DNA of 64,000 nt from Shinisaurus crocodilurus (Eukaryota; Chordata; Lepidosauria; Squamata; Shinisauridae): positions 162,804,886-162,868,885 of the forward strand of contig CM037879.1 in the NCBI GenBank assembly GCA_021292165.1, written 5' to 3'. The notes beneath the pieces were generated by a model that was given only the letters and a program-made list of their open reading frames with translations, ran no database searches and had not been told where the DNA came from. The stretch's first letter is position 1. Every line of letters starts with the position of its first letter. The position numbers and the translations under genes are program-made. Positions 51,552 through 63,030 of the stretch are shown here, piece by piece.

Positions 51552-53330
51552 TTACAGCACTATCCTGTTCATGTCTTCTCAGAAGCAAGTTCCATTAATT
51601 TCAACTGAGGCTTACTCCCAAGTAAATGGATATAGGATTGCAGCTTTAAGCTCCACCATAAAACCAGGCCTCTGTCCAAGGAAGCTTCTCGATGGCCTTA
51701 TACATTTTCACTGGCATTTTCCAAAACAATAGGATGTACAGAGAGACTCTGGGTCATTTCACACATTATGCAGAGGTAAAAAGTTTGTCACTAAGTGTAC
51801 ACATACCACAGAGAGATGTAGCCAATTACATCTCTCTGACTAATGTACATGTGCAACACGCTTGTTTGCAAACACACATTTGTAAGTGTACACTTAGAAC
51901 AATCTTAAGTGTTCAGCAAAACAAAACAAAAAAGTATTAAGTAGCCTTATGCTTTCTCTGATGAAAAGAAAAATACAGTTATCATAACAAACTTAGAACA
52001 TTTTGTTCTCTCTAAAGATAGCCCATTTGAGATTATCTGGAACCCCTTGAAAGAGCATCTGCCAAAAATACTCCCTCTTCCAGGAATAGGCAAGCTTCAG
52101 TGTTTTAGTAATTCCTTTCCAGCTATGTTACAATAAAGACTCATTTATATTAGTTTACTAAAAAAAAACACACCTCCTACTAGCATTGACACTGCATACA
52201 CTCGTTCTTCTAGCAACAATATGGATTACAGAAATATGGTCACGTTTTTTCGTGATTAATGTTTTCATTAAAAGATCCTTGTCAGCCTAGTTTGCTAATG
52301 AGTGAGAAAGCCTCAGAGCTATTTCACTGCTTTCAGAGAGATCTGGGTGCAAAATGGAACGGGATGCTCTCTCTGGATTCTGCTTGAAAACTGGACTGGG
52401 AGATTAATAACATAGTAAAAGATTCTATGCAGCATGGGTTTAGAAAAAGAAAAAGAATGAAAAAACAGACAGCAGTTTTCAAACAATTAAAAAACGACAA
52501 CCGTAAGCAAGTTAGATTTAAGTTACACAAAGGCAGGTTGAGGATAAACATTAGGGGTCATCTCTTAACTATTTGAGATGTTCAGCACTAGAGTGAAGTA
52601 CCTAGTGAGAATGTCTACTCTTTCTTTGGAGGTTCTCAAGGAACAGACAACTGCCACAGGTACTTTAGTTGTGGAGTATATCCTAACTGAAACCGGAAAC
52701 ATAGACTAGGTCAATGTAAGGTGTGTGCGTATATTGATCTTGAGCTGGGGCTCCAGCATCTTATACCACCACAGCATTCTGTTTCCACTGGATTTCTGGC
52801 AGGGTGAGCATTGTGCTTCAAGGATGCCATCCATACTGCTGTACCAGCCTGTGTCAGCATTGTCAGCTAACTCCCAGGCAAATCCATGTACAGCAATTCT
52901 ATAAAGCCCTAGCCTCAGTGTTTGTTCCGCATTCTGAGCGATTCTTCTCTGCTCTGAGGACACTGCTCCTGTCCCTTACCATTACTGCTGTCTTGGATCT
53001 CGACTCTTGCCTAGTTTTGAACTACCGCTGGCCCCTGTATGTTGCTCCGGAACATGACCCTTGACCTTACCTGTTTTGGACCATGCACCCTTGTTTCTGG
53101 CCCTCTTGGACTGTCAGCCAGCTTCTTTGGGTCTCAGAATATGACTGCCTGGAGGGAGTACGACCCTTGTTGAGGCCTGACCAGCAATTCATGAGGTTCT
53201 CTTTATCCCTTTTGAGTTTAAACTAATTGCAGCCTCTCATTTTATAATACCATCATGGCAACAGAATTCCAAACTCTGCAAGTGTACTCCATGCTATAAA
53301 CTAGAAAACATCAGCTTAGTAACAGAGTAC
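51552..53330. other. Upstream region of the FGL1-like coding sequence
   Basis: A family E hairpin fragment lies at about 51555-51645. The stretch 52735-53235 has an LTR-like composition (tataaagccctagcctcag) but I could not identify ends or duplications. The rest is unremarkable. Confidence 0.4.
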
Positions 53331-53339
53331 ACAAGCCTT

Positions 53340-53475
53340 CCCCAACCTGGTGCCCTCCAGATGTGCTGGACCACAACTCCCATCATTCCCAGTCAGCATG
53401 TTCAATGGCCATGCTGGCTGCGAATGATGGAAGTTGTGGTCCAGAACATCTGGGGGGCACCAGGTTGGGGAAGAC
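53340..53475. mobile_element. hAT-type palindromic MITE
   Basis: From ccttccccaacctggtgccc to gggcaccaggttggggaaga, with a snap-back core. The flanks agagtaca and gagttaca are similar but not identical. Confidence 0.7.
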
Positions 53476-53529
53476 TGGAGTTACACTAAGCCCATTCTAT
53501 AATGGGTGAAGGAAAATTATGGCACAACC

Positions 53530-53655
53530 CTATGCATGTTTAGACAGAAGGAAGTCCTACAACTCCCAGCATGCTCCAGCCAACATGGCTGACTGGGTAA
53601 TGCTGGGAGTTGTACATCTTTTTTCCGTCTAAACATGCATAAGACTGTGCCCTTA
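53530..53655. repeat. Palindromic repeat combining family E ends and MITE core
   Basis: The outer arms are tatgcatgtttagacagaa and gtctaaacatgcataa. The inner arms are tacaactcccagcatg and aatgctgggagttgta. Confidence 0.75.
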
Positions 53656-53658
53656 CAG

Positions 53659-53768
53659 CAGTGTTCTCCAACCTTGGGTCCCCAGATGTTTTTGGCCTAC
53701 AACTCCCAGCATTACCCAGCCAGCCAGTAGGCCAAAAACATCTGGGGACCCAAGGTTGGAGAACACTG
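53659..53768. mobile_element. hAT MITE (CAGTGTTCTCCAACC type)
   Basis: A near-perfect palindrome from cagtgttctccaacct to aggttggagaacactg, flanked by ccttacag and ccttagag (7 of 8 identical). Confidence 0.9.
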
Positions 53769-54874
53769 CCTTAGAGAATTAACTTTCTGAAAAGTTTTCA
53801 AGATTTAGAAGTTTTCATGATTAAATGACACCTGCCTGGTGGCAACATTGTCATCCTTTTGGCACCAGGTTATGAGTTTCCTCTTGTCTCAGGCATTTGG
53901 CAGGATATGATAAGGTTTTTAATTGGGTTCTGGGATTTCCTATTAGTGATTGTTAAAATTGTTTAGATGTGTGTGTGTATGTTGTCTGTTTATATGTCTG
54001 TATGTCAATTGTTTTTATATTATGTGCAGTATTGTATTTTAAAGATTTTTAACCCCACCCAGAGAGCTTTGGCTATTAGGCGGTGTAGAAATATAATAAA
54101 ATGAAATGAAAATGAAATTTATGATTGTAACCCATCACAGATATTGCTGAAATGAATACCAGTTACACCCATGCACCTAAAGATCTGACTGGTTATTCAA
54201 AGCATCATGTGAACATTAATCACACAGACACATCCAATCCTCTCTACCCTTTTGCTTCTTCAGCTCCCTTCTTTGTTTCTCCCTTCCTGCTAAGCACTCG
54301 ACAGGGTTGTGTGTGGCTGCCTGATTTATTTTAGTGGTGGAGTTCCTGTATCTTTAACAGCTGGACGGCAGGCAGAACTTCCACAGCAATGGTCAGCTTG
54401 GACACAAGCTGTGACTGACCCAGCAGGCGAACAAAACACCACCCCAGTTGTGTAATGTGACCTCCTAGGCTAGTTCAGTCTGGAAAGCAACACCTTTTGA
54501 TATGACGTAGGCTTGGCATTTTCCAGTAGTGTTAAGAATATTTGTTAGGGGGGGGGGGCTTCAGCCACCCCAGCCCTCTGCTGCTATCCATGTGACCAAG
54601 GGGGCATTCCCAAGTTTTGCTCTCCTTTAGATGGAGCTCAAGGATTGCTCATAGGATCCCGTGCTGCAGACTGCTGCCACTTTCTCTCCTGTGCTGGCTG
54701 GGAAAACATACTTCTTTTCAGTGGCACAGCTCCCTTTTATTGAACAGCTACATACCAGCTAGAACCCCGACAGGTGCAGATTTCCTGCCATGGATATGCA
54801 GGAATGAGGTGACTTGCCCCCATGGAACATCTGCTTGGTAAGGCACAGAAGGGAAAAACGGGGTTTTTTGGGAA

Positions 54875-54990
54875 CCTGGTGCCCTCCAGATGTTTTGGAT
54901 GATAACTCCCAGAATCCCTGACCACTGGCTATGCTGCCTGGGGCTTATGAGAGTTGTAGTTTGAAACTTCCGGATGGCACCAGGTTGCCT
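54875..54990. mobile_element. hAT-type palindromic MITE, diverged
   Basis: From aacctggtgccctccagatg to ggatggcaccaggttgcc, with a gataactcccagaatccctg core. Confidence 0.65.
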
Positions 54991-55130
54991 TACCCATCAA
55001 GCATCTGAACATTGCCATAGATCACTCGCTGTCCCGCCCCCTGCCCAAGCCTGGAGCTGTCAGAAATTCATTTCAGGCAGAGGTGAAAGGAAAAACTCCT
55101 GCAGAGCTGAAAAGGGGACTTTCTCTATGC

Positions 55131-55250
55131 CAGTGTTCTCCAACCTTGGGTCCCCAGATGTTTTTGGCCTACAACTCCCAGCATGCCCCAGCCAGCGTAG
55201 TGGGAGTTGTAGGCCAAAAACATCTGGGGACCCAAGGTTGGAGAACACTG
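55131..55250. mobile_element. hAT MITE (CAGTGTTCTCCAACC type), perfect duplication
   Basis: This 120-bp near-perfect palindrome has the same ends as 53659-53768 and is flanked by a perfect 8-bp duplication, ctctatgc (55123-55130 and 55251-55258). Confidence 0.93.
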
Positions 55251-55908
55251 CTCTATGCCATAATGCATGGGAGATGTAGTTGCCACATCACTTCCAGCTG
55301 CTACGGTCAAGCTGAGATTGGCAAAGCACAGGCTGCGAAAGGGCTTCTGTGCAAGAGTATCTCATGTGCAGCACCCATGATGGAGAAAGCTGCACTTAGC
55401 AACTTCCTATCTTCTGTGCAACTCTTAAAGGTACAGGACAGGGACCCAGCTGTGGAGAATGCGGAGGGAGGAAAGGGCTTGCAAGGGGGAAAGCAGCAGC
55501 AGATGAAACAGGAAAAGTTCCTGCCTCCCCACTACAGATCATGCCCTCCGCACGGCCCACTGCTGAATGTATAGCTTAGTTCTCAGGATAGCTAGAACTA
55601 GGGATACATGTGGTTTGTTGCATAATGGTATCAACCAAAATTGATCCAAACAGCTAAATTAATGTCTAGGTTTGGGTTTTCCAAATGGTTTCCCCCCTAA
55701 TTAACATATAGTCCAATTGGCAAGTAAAACTAATTACTTAGTTACTTAATTATACTGGAGTGGGGAGGGTACTAACGTACTAGCAAAATTTACCTAGAGG
55801 GGGTTTGTACAGTCTTGTACAGTACAGTTAAAGTTAAAATTGACGAGCGGGAGAAAAACATATATACAAAATGTGATAGGAGGGTTTGAGTGAAAAATAT
55901 AAACTTAC

Positions 55909-56070
55909 CTCATTTATTGTAGCCCGATGCATCCAAGTGCTTCAGAGCCTGAATACACATGATAAAGAGTTTTGCTTCCAAAGTCTTCCTGGAGATGGCG
56001 GCCCCCCCAAATGTAATCACAGATAAGTTTATATCTAAAAAAAACCAAATGTCTTAAATGACCAATGAAG
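55909..56070 (-). promoter_or_regulatory. Candidate promoter and noncoding first exon of the FGL1-like gene
   Basis: On the minus strand, an inverted CCAAT box (56062-56066), then TATAAA (56028-56033), then about 90 bp ending at a consensus donor (AATGAG|GTAAGT, exon end 55909). Spacing fits transcription from about 56000. The donor lies about 6 kb upstream of the FGL1-like start codon, and acceptor-like sequence precedes that codon only weakly. Alternative reading: TTTTAG at about 56037 could be an acceptor and 56037-55910 a coding terminal exon of about 41 codons of another gene; I do not recognise that peptide. Confidence 0.4.
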
Positions 56071-57107
56071 GAACGCTTTGAGCTCCCTCTGCTGACTGTA
56101 AAGGAGTACAAACTCTTTCTGGAAACATAATTTTAGATTATGACAAAAGTAGTTTAAAATAGTGAAAAGGGTCAGAGCAAGATATTTTTGTTCTTTTCCT
56201 GGAAAAGAAGGGAGGGTGAGGGAGACGGAGAAAAGGAGAAAAACTCCACAAGGAAAATGGCAGATTTAGGCTGCAATCCTATGCACATTTAAATGGGAGT
56301 AAAGACGCAATCCTATGCAAGTTTAGACAGAAAAAAAGACCTACAACTCCCAGCATGCCCCAGCCAGCATAGGGGAAAAAACCAACTACCAATGATCAAG
56401 GACTTAAGAGAATCTTTCCTACAAGAAAAAGCTTTGAAGGGGATGAGTCTTCTAAATATAGGAGAGAAAACAATTGAAAGAAATTACAGACATTTTCAAA
56501 GCAATCCTATGCATGCCTGCTCAGAAGTAAGCCCCAGTGAGTTAAATTTGACTTACTCCCAGGAAAGTGAGAATAGGATTGTGGGCTGAGGCTGAACTCG
56601 GGCTTCCTCCTGAGTAGACATGTAAAGGGCTGTGCTGTAAGCTGACAAATGCACGGACCTAACCATGCAGTTGCCAGTGTAATGGGAACATTGGGAGGAG
56701 GGGGTACAGAGGAGGATCAATGGAGGGTGCTCAATCCCCCCCCCCCATATGCCCACTAATTCTCCTTTGAAAAATGTCCCCTTGATACTGTTTCTGCCCC
56801 ACTTTCAGAACCCAGCTAGGAGGAAAATTAAAAATTGCTGGGGGAGGGGGACACTTGCAGGCAGAATTGATGAGGGAAAGGGGAACATTACCTAGATATA
56901 TATGGAGGAAGAGCACCTGTCTTCAGTGTGAAACCATTCTTGTTTTTTGCTTCACGCTTTACAGCCTCCCTCATACAAGGTCCCATCCATTGGGTGCGTT
57001 CACACATCAAGACAACCCACCCTGGCAATAAGCCACAGTGGATTGGTTGTGCAAACAATCCATGGTGCCCCCGACTGCTCAACAAGATCCACCACGGATG
57101 GCCTTCT

Positions 57108-57432
57108 CCCTGTCCCATCAGCCAGAGAAACCAGGCTGGTGGGGACTAGGAGGAGGGCCTTTTCTGTGGCAGCCCCCCATTTATGGAACTATCTCCCCAG
57201 TGACCTCCGCCATGCCCCTTCCTTGATTAGCTTCCGCCGGGCATTAAAAACGTGGCTTTTCAGGCGGGAATATGGGGTGAGTTAGGATTAAGTTTTGTAC
57301 TGTTTTTAATTGTGTTTTATACTGTGTGCGTCCCGTCCCGTCCCGTCCCCCCCTGTATTTTATTGCATTGTACATCGCTCAGAGTGGCCGGATGTCTGGC
57401 CAGATGGGCGATTCATAAATATAATAAATAAA
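57108..57432 (+). mobile_element. L2/CR1-clade LINE, 3' end
   Basis: It encodes the terminal RT segment RRAFSVAAPHLWNYLPSDLR and SFRRALKTWLF, followed by a 3' UTR with a (CCCGT)n run and aataaataaaa. It is 5'-truncated and inactive. Confidence 0.8.
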
Positions 57433-57558
57433 ATAGGGCTCACTATGGGTTATTTGCCTCTCCTTTGGGCCTCGCACGTATCCCAGGGGACCCCACAGGA
57501 TGACTGACTTGCCTCCCCCTCCCTGCTGCGATTGTGAGCTGTTTTCTGCTCCCCACGC

Positions 57559-58657
57559 CTTTTTTGTCCCTTTAACTTTTTTCCCCAGGAGATCATGAAA
57601 CAGCTGGCTTTCACCATCCTCATTTTGACAGCCACCGACAGCCCCTTCAAAGTGCCCAAGCAGCACACTGGAGGGGCTATCAGTGGTTTGGAAACATTTT
57701 TTAAAAAAAGTTTTTGTGGTCACAATGTGTGCAATATTTTTCGGAGTGCGGGGTTCATGCTTTTTTAGCTGTCAAAAGATGAGCTGTCAAGGAAAGCAAA
57801 GGCATAAGTGGTCTTTGCTCGTGAAAAGGGGTGTGTGGGATTTACACCCCCTTCACAGTAAGATCTTTTTTTTTTTTTTTTTTGGCACTAGACTGTCCTA
57901 AGGGTGAACTCACTTTTCCAGTTGTTCCTGAGACTCTGGGTGCTTGGGAACATGGAAAAGTGTGAGCTGTCAGTTTTGAAATCTAGCTGTCAAAACTCTG
58001 GCTCCTTTTAAAAGGGGTTGTTGGTTTTTTTTGCAGGGCTCCCCATGGTTTCTTGACAGCTGTCAAAATACCAGTTCCTTTAAAAAGGAGGTGGTTCACA
58101 CTTTTCCATGTTCCCGAGCACCTAGAGTCTTGGGAACAACTGGAAAACTGAGATCACCCTTAGGAAAGTCTAGTGCAAAAAAGAAAAAGAAAAAGAGAGG
58201 ATCTTGCCAGGGAGGGAATTAAGTGCCACCACCCCCTTTTCAAGCAAAGATCACTCCTGCCTTTGCTTTCCCTTTACAGCTCATCTTTTCACAGCTGTCA
58301 AGAGAAACCAAAGGGGAGAAAAGGCCTCTTTGCAGCCTCTTTGGGTCAATGTTCAGGCTTGGTACCTGCTGTGCTATGACAGCAGGTACCCCCAGGACAC
58401 TGACCTCACACAGGCTTCCAATTGCCACATTCGTGGAACTGCACACCTCTGTAGTTGCGCAAGTGTGTGTGTGGAATTTAAATGAAAAATTTTGCACACA
58501 TTGTGGGGTGCAATTTATTTTTTTTCAAAAAACGTTTTCTAACCACTGACAGCCCCTCCAATGTGTCGCTTGGGCACTTTGAAGGGGCTGACAGTGGCTG
58601 TCAAAACAGGGATTGTGAAAGCTGGCTGTCAAAAATGGGTAAAGAGACAAAAATGCA
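57559..58657. mobile_element. 1.1-kb foldback element
   Basis: The two arms, about 57559-58020 and 58065-58657, are inverted copies: ccgacagccccttcaaagtgcccaag against cttgggcactttgaaggggctgac, and gtgaactcacttttccag against ctggaaaactgagatcaccc. Several internal gagctgtcaa/ttgacagct motifs recur. There is no transposase, and I could not define a target duplication. Overlapping open frames on both strands come from the two arms. Confidence 0.8.
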
Positions 58658-58659
58658 GC

Positions 58660-58790
58660 AGCAAGCTGTCCACCACAACCCCAAGATCTCTTTCCTGGTC
58701 AGTCATTGCCAGCTCAGACTCTATTAGCATATACATGAAGGGCATCACATCTATTATTATTATTGTTGTTGTTGTTGTTGTTGTATTTGT
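58660..58790 (-). mobile_element. L3/CR1-like LINE fragment (inverted)
   Basis: On the minus strand, ctgaccaggaaagagatctt and ggggttgtggtggacagctt match the L3 segment seen at 7170-7220 on the + strand. An (ATT)n/(GTT)n run follows. Confidence 0.6.
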
Positions 58791-59079
58791 ATACTGCTCC
58801 ACATCAAGCAGATTTCGAAGCGGTGAACAATAAAAAAGACAAAAACAGATCAAAGAAACAAAAACAATGCATTGAAAACTGTGGAGGAAGGGGGGGGGCT
58901 GGCTGGCCCGCCACACCCCCACCCTTTCCTACTCCAAAGGAACCAAGACCCTCTGAGATCTCAAGGTACCAGATTGCCAGCCTCAGCTGTCTGCAACCTT
59001 ACTTGGATCTCTGTTCAGGGACTCGCCTTTAATTCTGTAACCTGGATTTAGATATTGAAGCTACAGAGTACTACAAAAC

Positions 59080-59759
59080 CCATGTGGGGTAAAACCAAGA
59101 CAAGGTTTATTCTGGTAGCATTTTACAACAAGATTAGGGAAATGAGAGAAGCACACAAAATAAAGAGAGAGACACTTTAGTACAGAGTAAAGCTGCAAAA
59201 CAATAAAACCTGATTCCTTAATATCTCTCAGGCACACACCTGTTACCTGAGGGTGTTCTCTTCAAGGGTTAAATCCAGCACAGCCTCGCTGCCCGAGGGA
59301 GATTACCACACCTACCGGAAGGTCTGAGATGGGTAAAACTCCCACAAGACTTGCCTTCACTAGAGCCCTCATCCAGCTCATTTCACCAGGAACTAACTAG
59401 GGTCGGATCCTGATGCCCCCCCCCCAAGGCTTGGGCCTCTCTTTGGCTTGCCGCCATCACCCAACAGCCAGGGTAGCCGGTAGCCACGCGATCTAAGACA
59501 GACAAAGACAGACCACGCTTTGGGAAATATACCTTTTCCCCCCTCCCCTCCTCCCTGTAACTCTGCTGCCTCTCAGCCAATCAAGATCAACTTCACCTGG
59601 CCAGGCAGGGGGAGGGAGACTCATGAGTCAGGGCTTACTGGGCCTGAACTACATCTGCATATGAAAGCCCTCAGCCTGGCTCCTCCAGACTTCTAGGCAC
59701 CATCCCTTCTAGAGGAACTATGCACACCCCACCCCCAGCCTTTAGCCGGTTCACACATG

Positions 59760-59795
<36 letters not shown>

Positions 59796-59822
59796 AACCT
59801 GCAAAGGCTCTTTTTCTCCACA
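59080..59822 (-). mobile_element. Probable solo LTR
   Basis: On the minus strand it begins TGTGGAGAAAAAGAGCC, like the two LTRs at 26.4 and 37.0 kb. The 5-mer aaaac occurs on both sides (59075-59079 and 59823-59827). It contains a (GT)n run at 59764-59793 and a tgaggatt/aataaa-type signal region near 59100-59200. The other end does not show a clean TG/CA, so this is less sure than the copy at 37031. Confidence 0.5.
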
Positions 59823-59835
59823 AAAACAAACTAAA

Positions 59836-60330
59836 TTACACTGGTGGTTGAAGAGCAGAGAAGGCTTCCTGGAACAAGGAGGTCTTCAGCAGGCGCCGAA
59901 AGCAGCACAATGTTGGAGCCTGCCTGACCTCCAGAGGCAGGGAGTTCCACAGAAATGGAGCCACCACACTGAAGGCTCTTCTCCTGGTGGACTCCAATCG
60001 GGCAAAAGGTCCATAAGGACCCACCAGGAGCATGCCATTTGATGATCTCAGTGACCAGGCAGGTTGGTACGGGAGGAGGCTCTCTCTCAGGTAACCTGGT
60101 CCCAACTTGTTTCGGGCTTTGTACACTAGTACCAGAACCTTAAACCTGACCCAGTAGTGAATAGATAGCCAGTGCAGTTCCTTCAGCAAAGGAGTTACCT
60201 ACATGCTGAAAAGGGGCAGCTCCCGACAATAGCTGAGCTGCTGTATTCTGCACTAGCTCCAGCTTCTGGAGCAGCCTTAAGGGCAGCCCCACATAGTGCT
60301 AAACCGCATTAGCCAGGGAAAGGTGTACTG
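59836..60330 (-). mobile_element. L2-clade LINE fragment, RT C-terminus
   Basis: On the minus strand it encodes LHWLSIHYWVRFKVLVLVYKA, LGPGYLRESLLPYQPA and RRAFSVVAPFLWNSLPLEV, the conserved end of L2 reverse transcriptase. The open segment is 117 codons; no complete element. Confidence 0.8.
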
Positions 60331-60429
60331 TGTGCCTGCCTGTGAAGGAAGGATAGAACTGGGCACTTGAAGCTGATCACATGTTGGAAGGAAGTTCGAC
60401 AAAATGCAATGGGGCCTACTGACTCCCTA

Positions 60430-60860
60430 CTAAGGTGGCAATCCTATGCACTTTTATATTGGAGTAAGTCCCACTGAAGTTGCTGAACTCAACATTGGGG
60501 TTGTGCTGCATGTATGCATAACGCTAAAAGTACAGGCCTCCTCTCCAGGTTGCATTCCAGTAACCCTGCTTTGGAATAAAATGGGCAGAGGAACCAAGTA
60601 CACAGCCTTGGAGGATATACATCAAATGAATGAATGAATGAAGAGTACACTTACAAGCTCAGTCTTATGCACAGTTAGGAATGCCTAAGCCCATTGAAAT
60701 CAATGGGGCTAGGCATGACTAACTCTTCACAGACCTGGGCTACTTGTGGGACATACTTTAAGACTCCAATTCAATGCACACTTTCTTGGGTGAAAGCCTC
60801 ATGAATCTCAGTTAGGTCTATTTCAGAGTAAACATGCATAAGATCAAGCTGCACAGGTTG
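60430..60860. repeat. Family E hairpin fragments
   Basis: Two or more pieces of the squamate repeat with aatcctatgcac / gtaagtcccactgaa and attgaaatcaatgggg cores. Other pieces are at 6335, 8040, 10640, 51555, 56270, 56500 and 63040. Confidence 0.5.
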
Positions 60861-61004
60861 TGAGTAGTGAGGGGACCCCTCACTACTGCTGTGAGTCTTA
60901 ATTGTAATTTCACATATACAAATACCAATCCCCGCAACACACACACCAATCTTCAGAACAGCTTGATGAGTAGACATTTAACAGGTCTTATTGTTACTCT
61001 GGGC

Positions 61005-61294
61005 CAGGTGTGCAGAACCTCAGGTCCAGGGACCAAATCCAGCCCTCTGGAGATCCCTGGATAGTCATGCCCCCTTTCGCCAACCACTGATAATTGGGTC
61101 ATCCCCCCCATTCTAAAAAGTTGAAATTCCTCCCCCAAAGCTTAGTTACTGGCAGTATGGGCTTTATGTAAAAATAGGCTATTTTGGCCCCACCCTGTTT
61201 TGCCTTTGGCTCCTCCCACACTAGAATGCAGGCCCATAAGAGTTTCTGCAAAATGGAATTCAGACCTATGGCTGAAAGTGGTTACACACCCCTG
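61005..61294. mobile_element. 290-bp hAT element, old
   Basis: The ends caggtgtgcagaacctcag and ctgaaagtggttacacacccctg are flanked by ctctgggc and ccctaggc (6 of 8 identical). No coding capacity. Confidence 0.65.
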
Positions 61295-61749
61295 CCCTAG
61301 GCAAATTAACCCATCCCTCCATGTCAGCAGAGTAGTGGAACACACGCGTTGGCCATGATGCTTTTCCCCCCCATTACATTTTATTGACTTGCGTCATTTG
61401 TTTACTTCCTCTTCTTTATAACTGTGTCCAGGACAGTCCAAGGAGAAGGAGGCTCTTGATGGTGTCACCAGGCCCGCAGGGCAACCAAGCTGCCTCCCGG
61501 CATCCAGGGAGAAGAGGCTCTTTTTCTAAGATATGTATATAGCTGGAATTTTGGCGTCGCTCGCAGCCAGTTGTCCCATTTACAGTGAAAAGCTTCACCT
61601 CCTGATTTCTGCACCCTAAGTTGTGTTGCTAAAACCACCATTTGGGATCTACTAGGCCAAACGCAGCCCACCACGGCATACGGCAGCCATGGGCTCAACC
61701 TCCTGCCTGGGACTGCAGAACCACCCGCTACCACCCAGAATAGGCCGCT

Positions 61750-62500
61750 TGACGGCCTAATGGTAGGGCCGGTTTAGCCCCATAGAGAACGCGCTGTGTT
61801 TTCAAGCGGCCTCTCCTTGCAGCGCGGACGCGGCCTTGACTTGCCATCGCGCGACCAGACGCTGCCTGCTGGAACCGCGTGGAGGGCGGCGGCGCGGGCG
61901 CCCGCCGCGGTTTCCCTGGATAATGGTCACCGTGGCCCTGGCAACGGGGGTTCCACCGCGTCTGCTCTGGGCGGGAAGAATATGGCTCGACTGATCGCCC
62001 TCGCGCAGCTCGCTGGCCGCCCACGTGCCTGTGATGGGAATCAGGTGTGAATCCGGCTCAGGTGGCGTCTCCCCGAAGCCAGCATGAAGCGGGGCCGCCG
62101 ACGGCTGCTTTCCCCCAGCCGCTCGGGGAACTGCTTTTCGCCCAGAGTTGCCGGGCAGCGAGGCTTCAGCGCGGCCGCTCCGGAGAACGTCGTGGGCTGC
62201 AAGAGGTGAGGCTGGCAAGTAGCGGCTCAAACGCGGCGCTGCCGGCGCCTCCCGCGGGTACAGAGCCCTGCCCTTCCTTCCTTCCTTCCTTCCTTTTACC
62301 CGCTCCCTTGTCGGCGCCGGGCACAGAGGCGGCAGGGCAGCAGCGGGAAGCGCTGGGCCGGTGCAGGTGGGCAGTCTCGAGAGGAGGTCCGAGGACGCCT
62401 TGGCGAGGATCGGACCGGAGAGCGGACTGCTGCCTGAAGAAGCGCCCGCTCGCTCCTCCATTCCTTTTTCTCACCCCCCATCCGGACGGCTGTGTACCCC
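61750..62500. promoter_or_regulatory. Unassigned CpG island, probable promoter
   Basis: GC- and CpG-dense DNA with a (TTCC)n run at 62275-62295 and a good + strand donor (gctgcaagag|gtgagg at about 62207). No known coding motif was recognised in any frame. The long open frames on both strands are typical of stop-poor CpG islands. The gene it serves probably leaves the window to the right, or runs on the minus strand toward 56 kb. Confidence 0.6.
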
Positions 62501-62809
62501 CTGGACTCTTTTAGCGCGTTTGGTAACGTCTAGGTCCTTGGATAAGCCGGAGTCTTCCTCCTCCAATCCCCCATTCCATTTCCGTCTCTCTTGGCTTGCG
62601 TGGGCGTGTGTCTCTTCTCTCTCCCCCCCCCCCCCCCGCCTCAATGAGGCACGCGTTTCATGCCCCCCTCTGAAGGGTTTGGTAATTTGGAGCTAAATTT
62701 GTTCTCTGCCAAGGTAAAAATGACTTCGTGCTCTACTCTTTGGAGGGAGAGGAAGGGGCAAAGTTAACGCTTCTTAGCTCTGCAGAGGTGTGTGTGTGTG
62801 TGTGTGGGG

Positions 62810-63030
62810 TGCTACCAGAGGAGGCTTTTATTTTGCAATCTTCCTGCCCCATTCACAGAGTTTTTGCAAGCTGGGGGTTCCAGACATAGTCTTCTTCCAC
62901 TTCTAACCCTCCCGTGTTTTCCCACCCTTCTTCCGTCTTTTTTTTCTTACCGCAGGAGGGAAAGACAGAATAGATGCAGGAGGTCTTTTGACTGGTATCG
63001 CTAAGAGCTCTCTGTCTAGAAATGCTCTTA
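62810..63030 (+). repeat. Dispersed repeat, 'family B' copy
   Basis: From ggtgctaccagaggaggct to gtctagaaatgctctt; the internal ctgccccattcac, gttttcccac and ttcttaccgcagg blocks match the other copies. Confidence 0.65.

Noticed and set aside
52735..53235. Possible additional LTR (TATA-like box, LTR-like composition)
   Set aside because: No paired ends or target duplication could be found, so it is only mentioned as unassigned sequence.
57379..58727. Cysteine-containing open frames repeated on both strands
   Set aside because: They fall in the arms of the foldback element and are interrupted differently in each arm.
61796..62696. Possible N-terminal coding exon of the next gene
   Set aside because: No frame shows a recognisable protein, and frames are open on both strands because of base composition.
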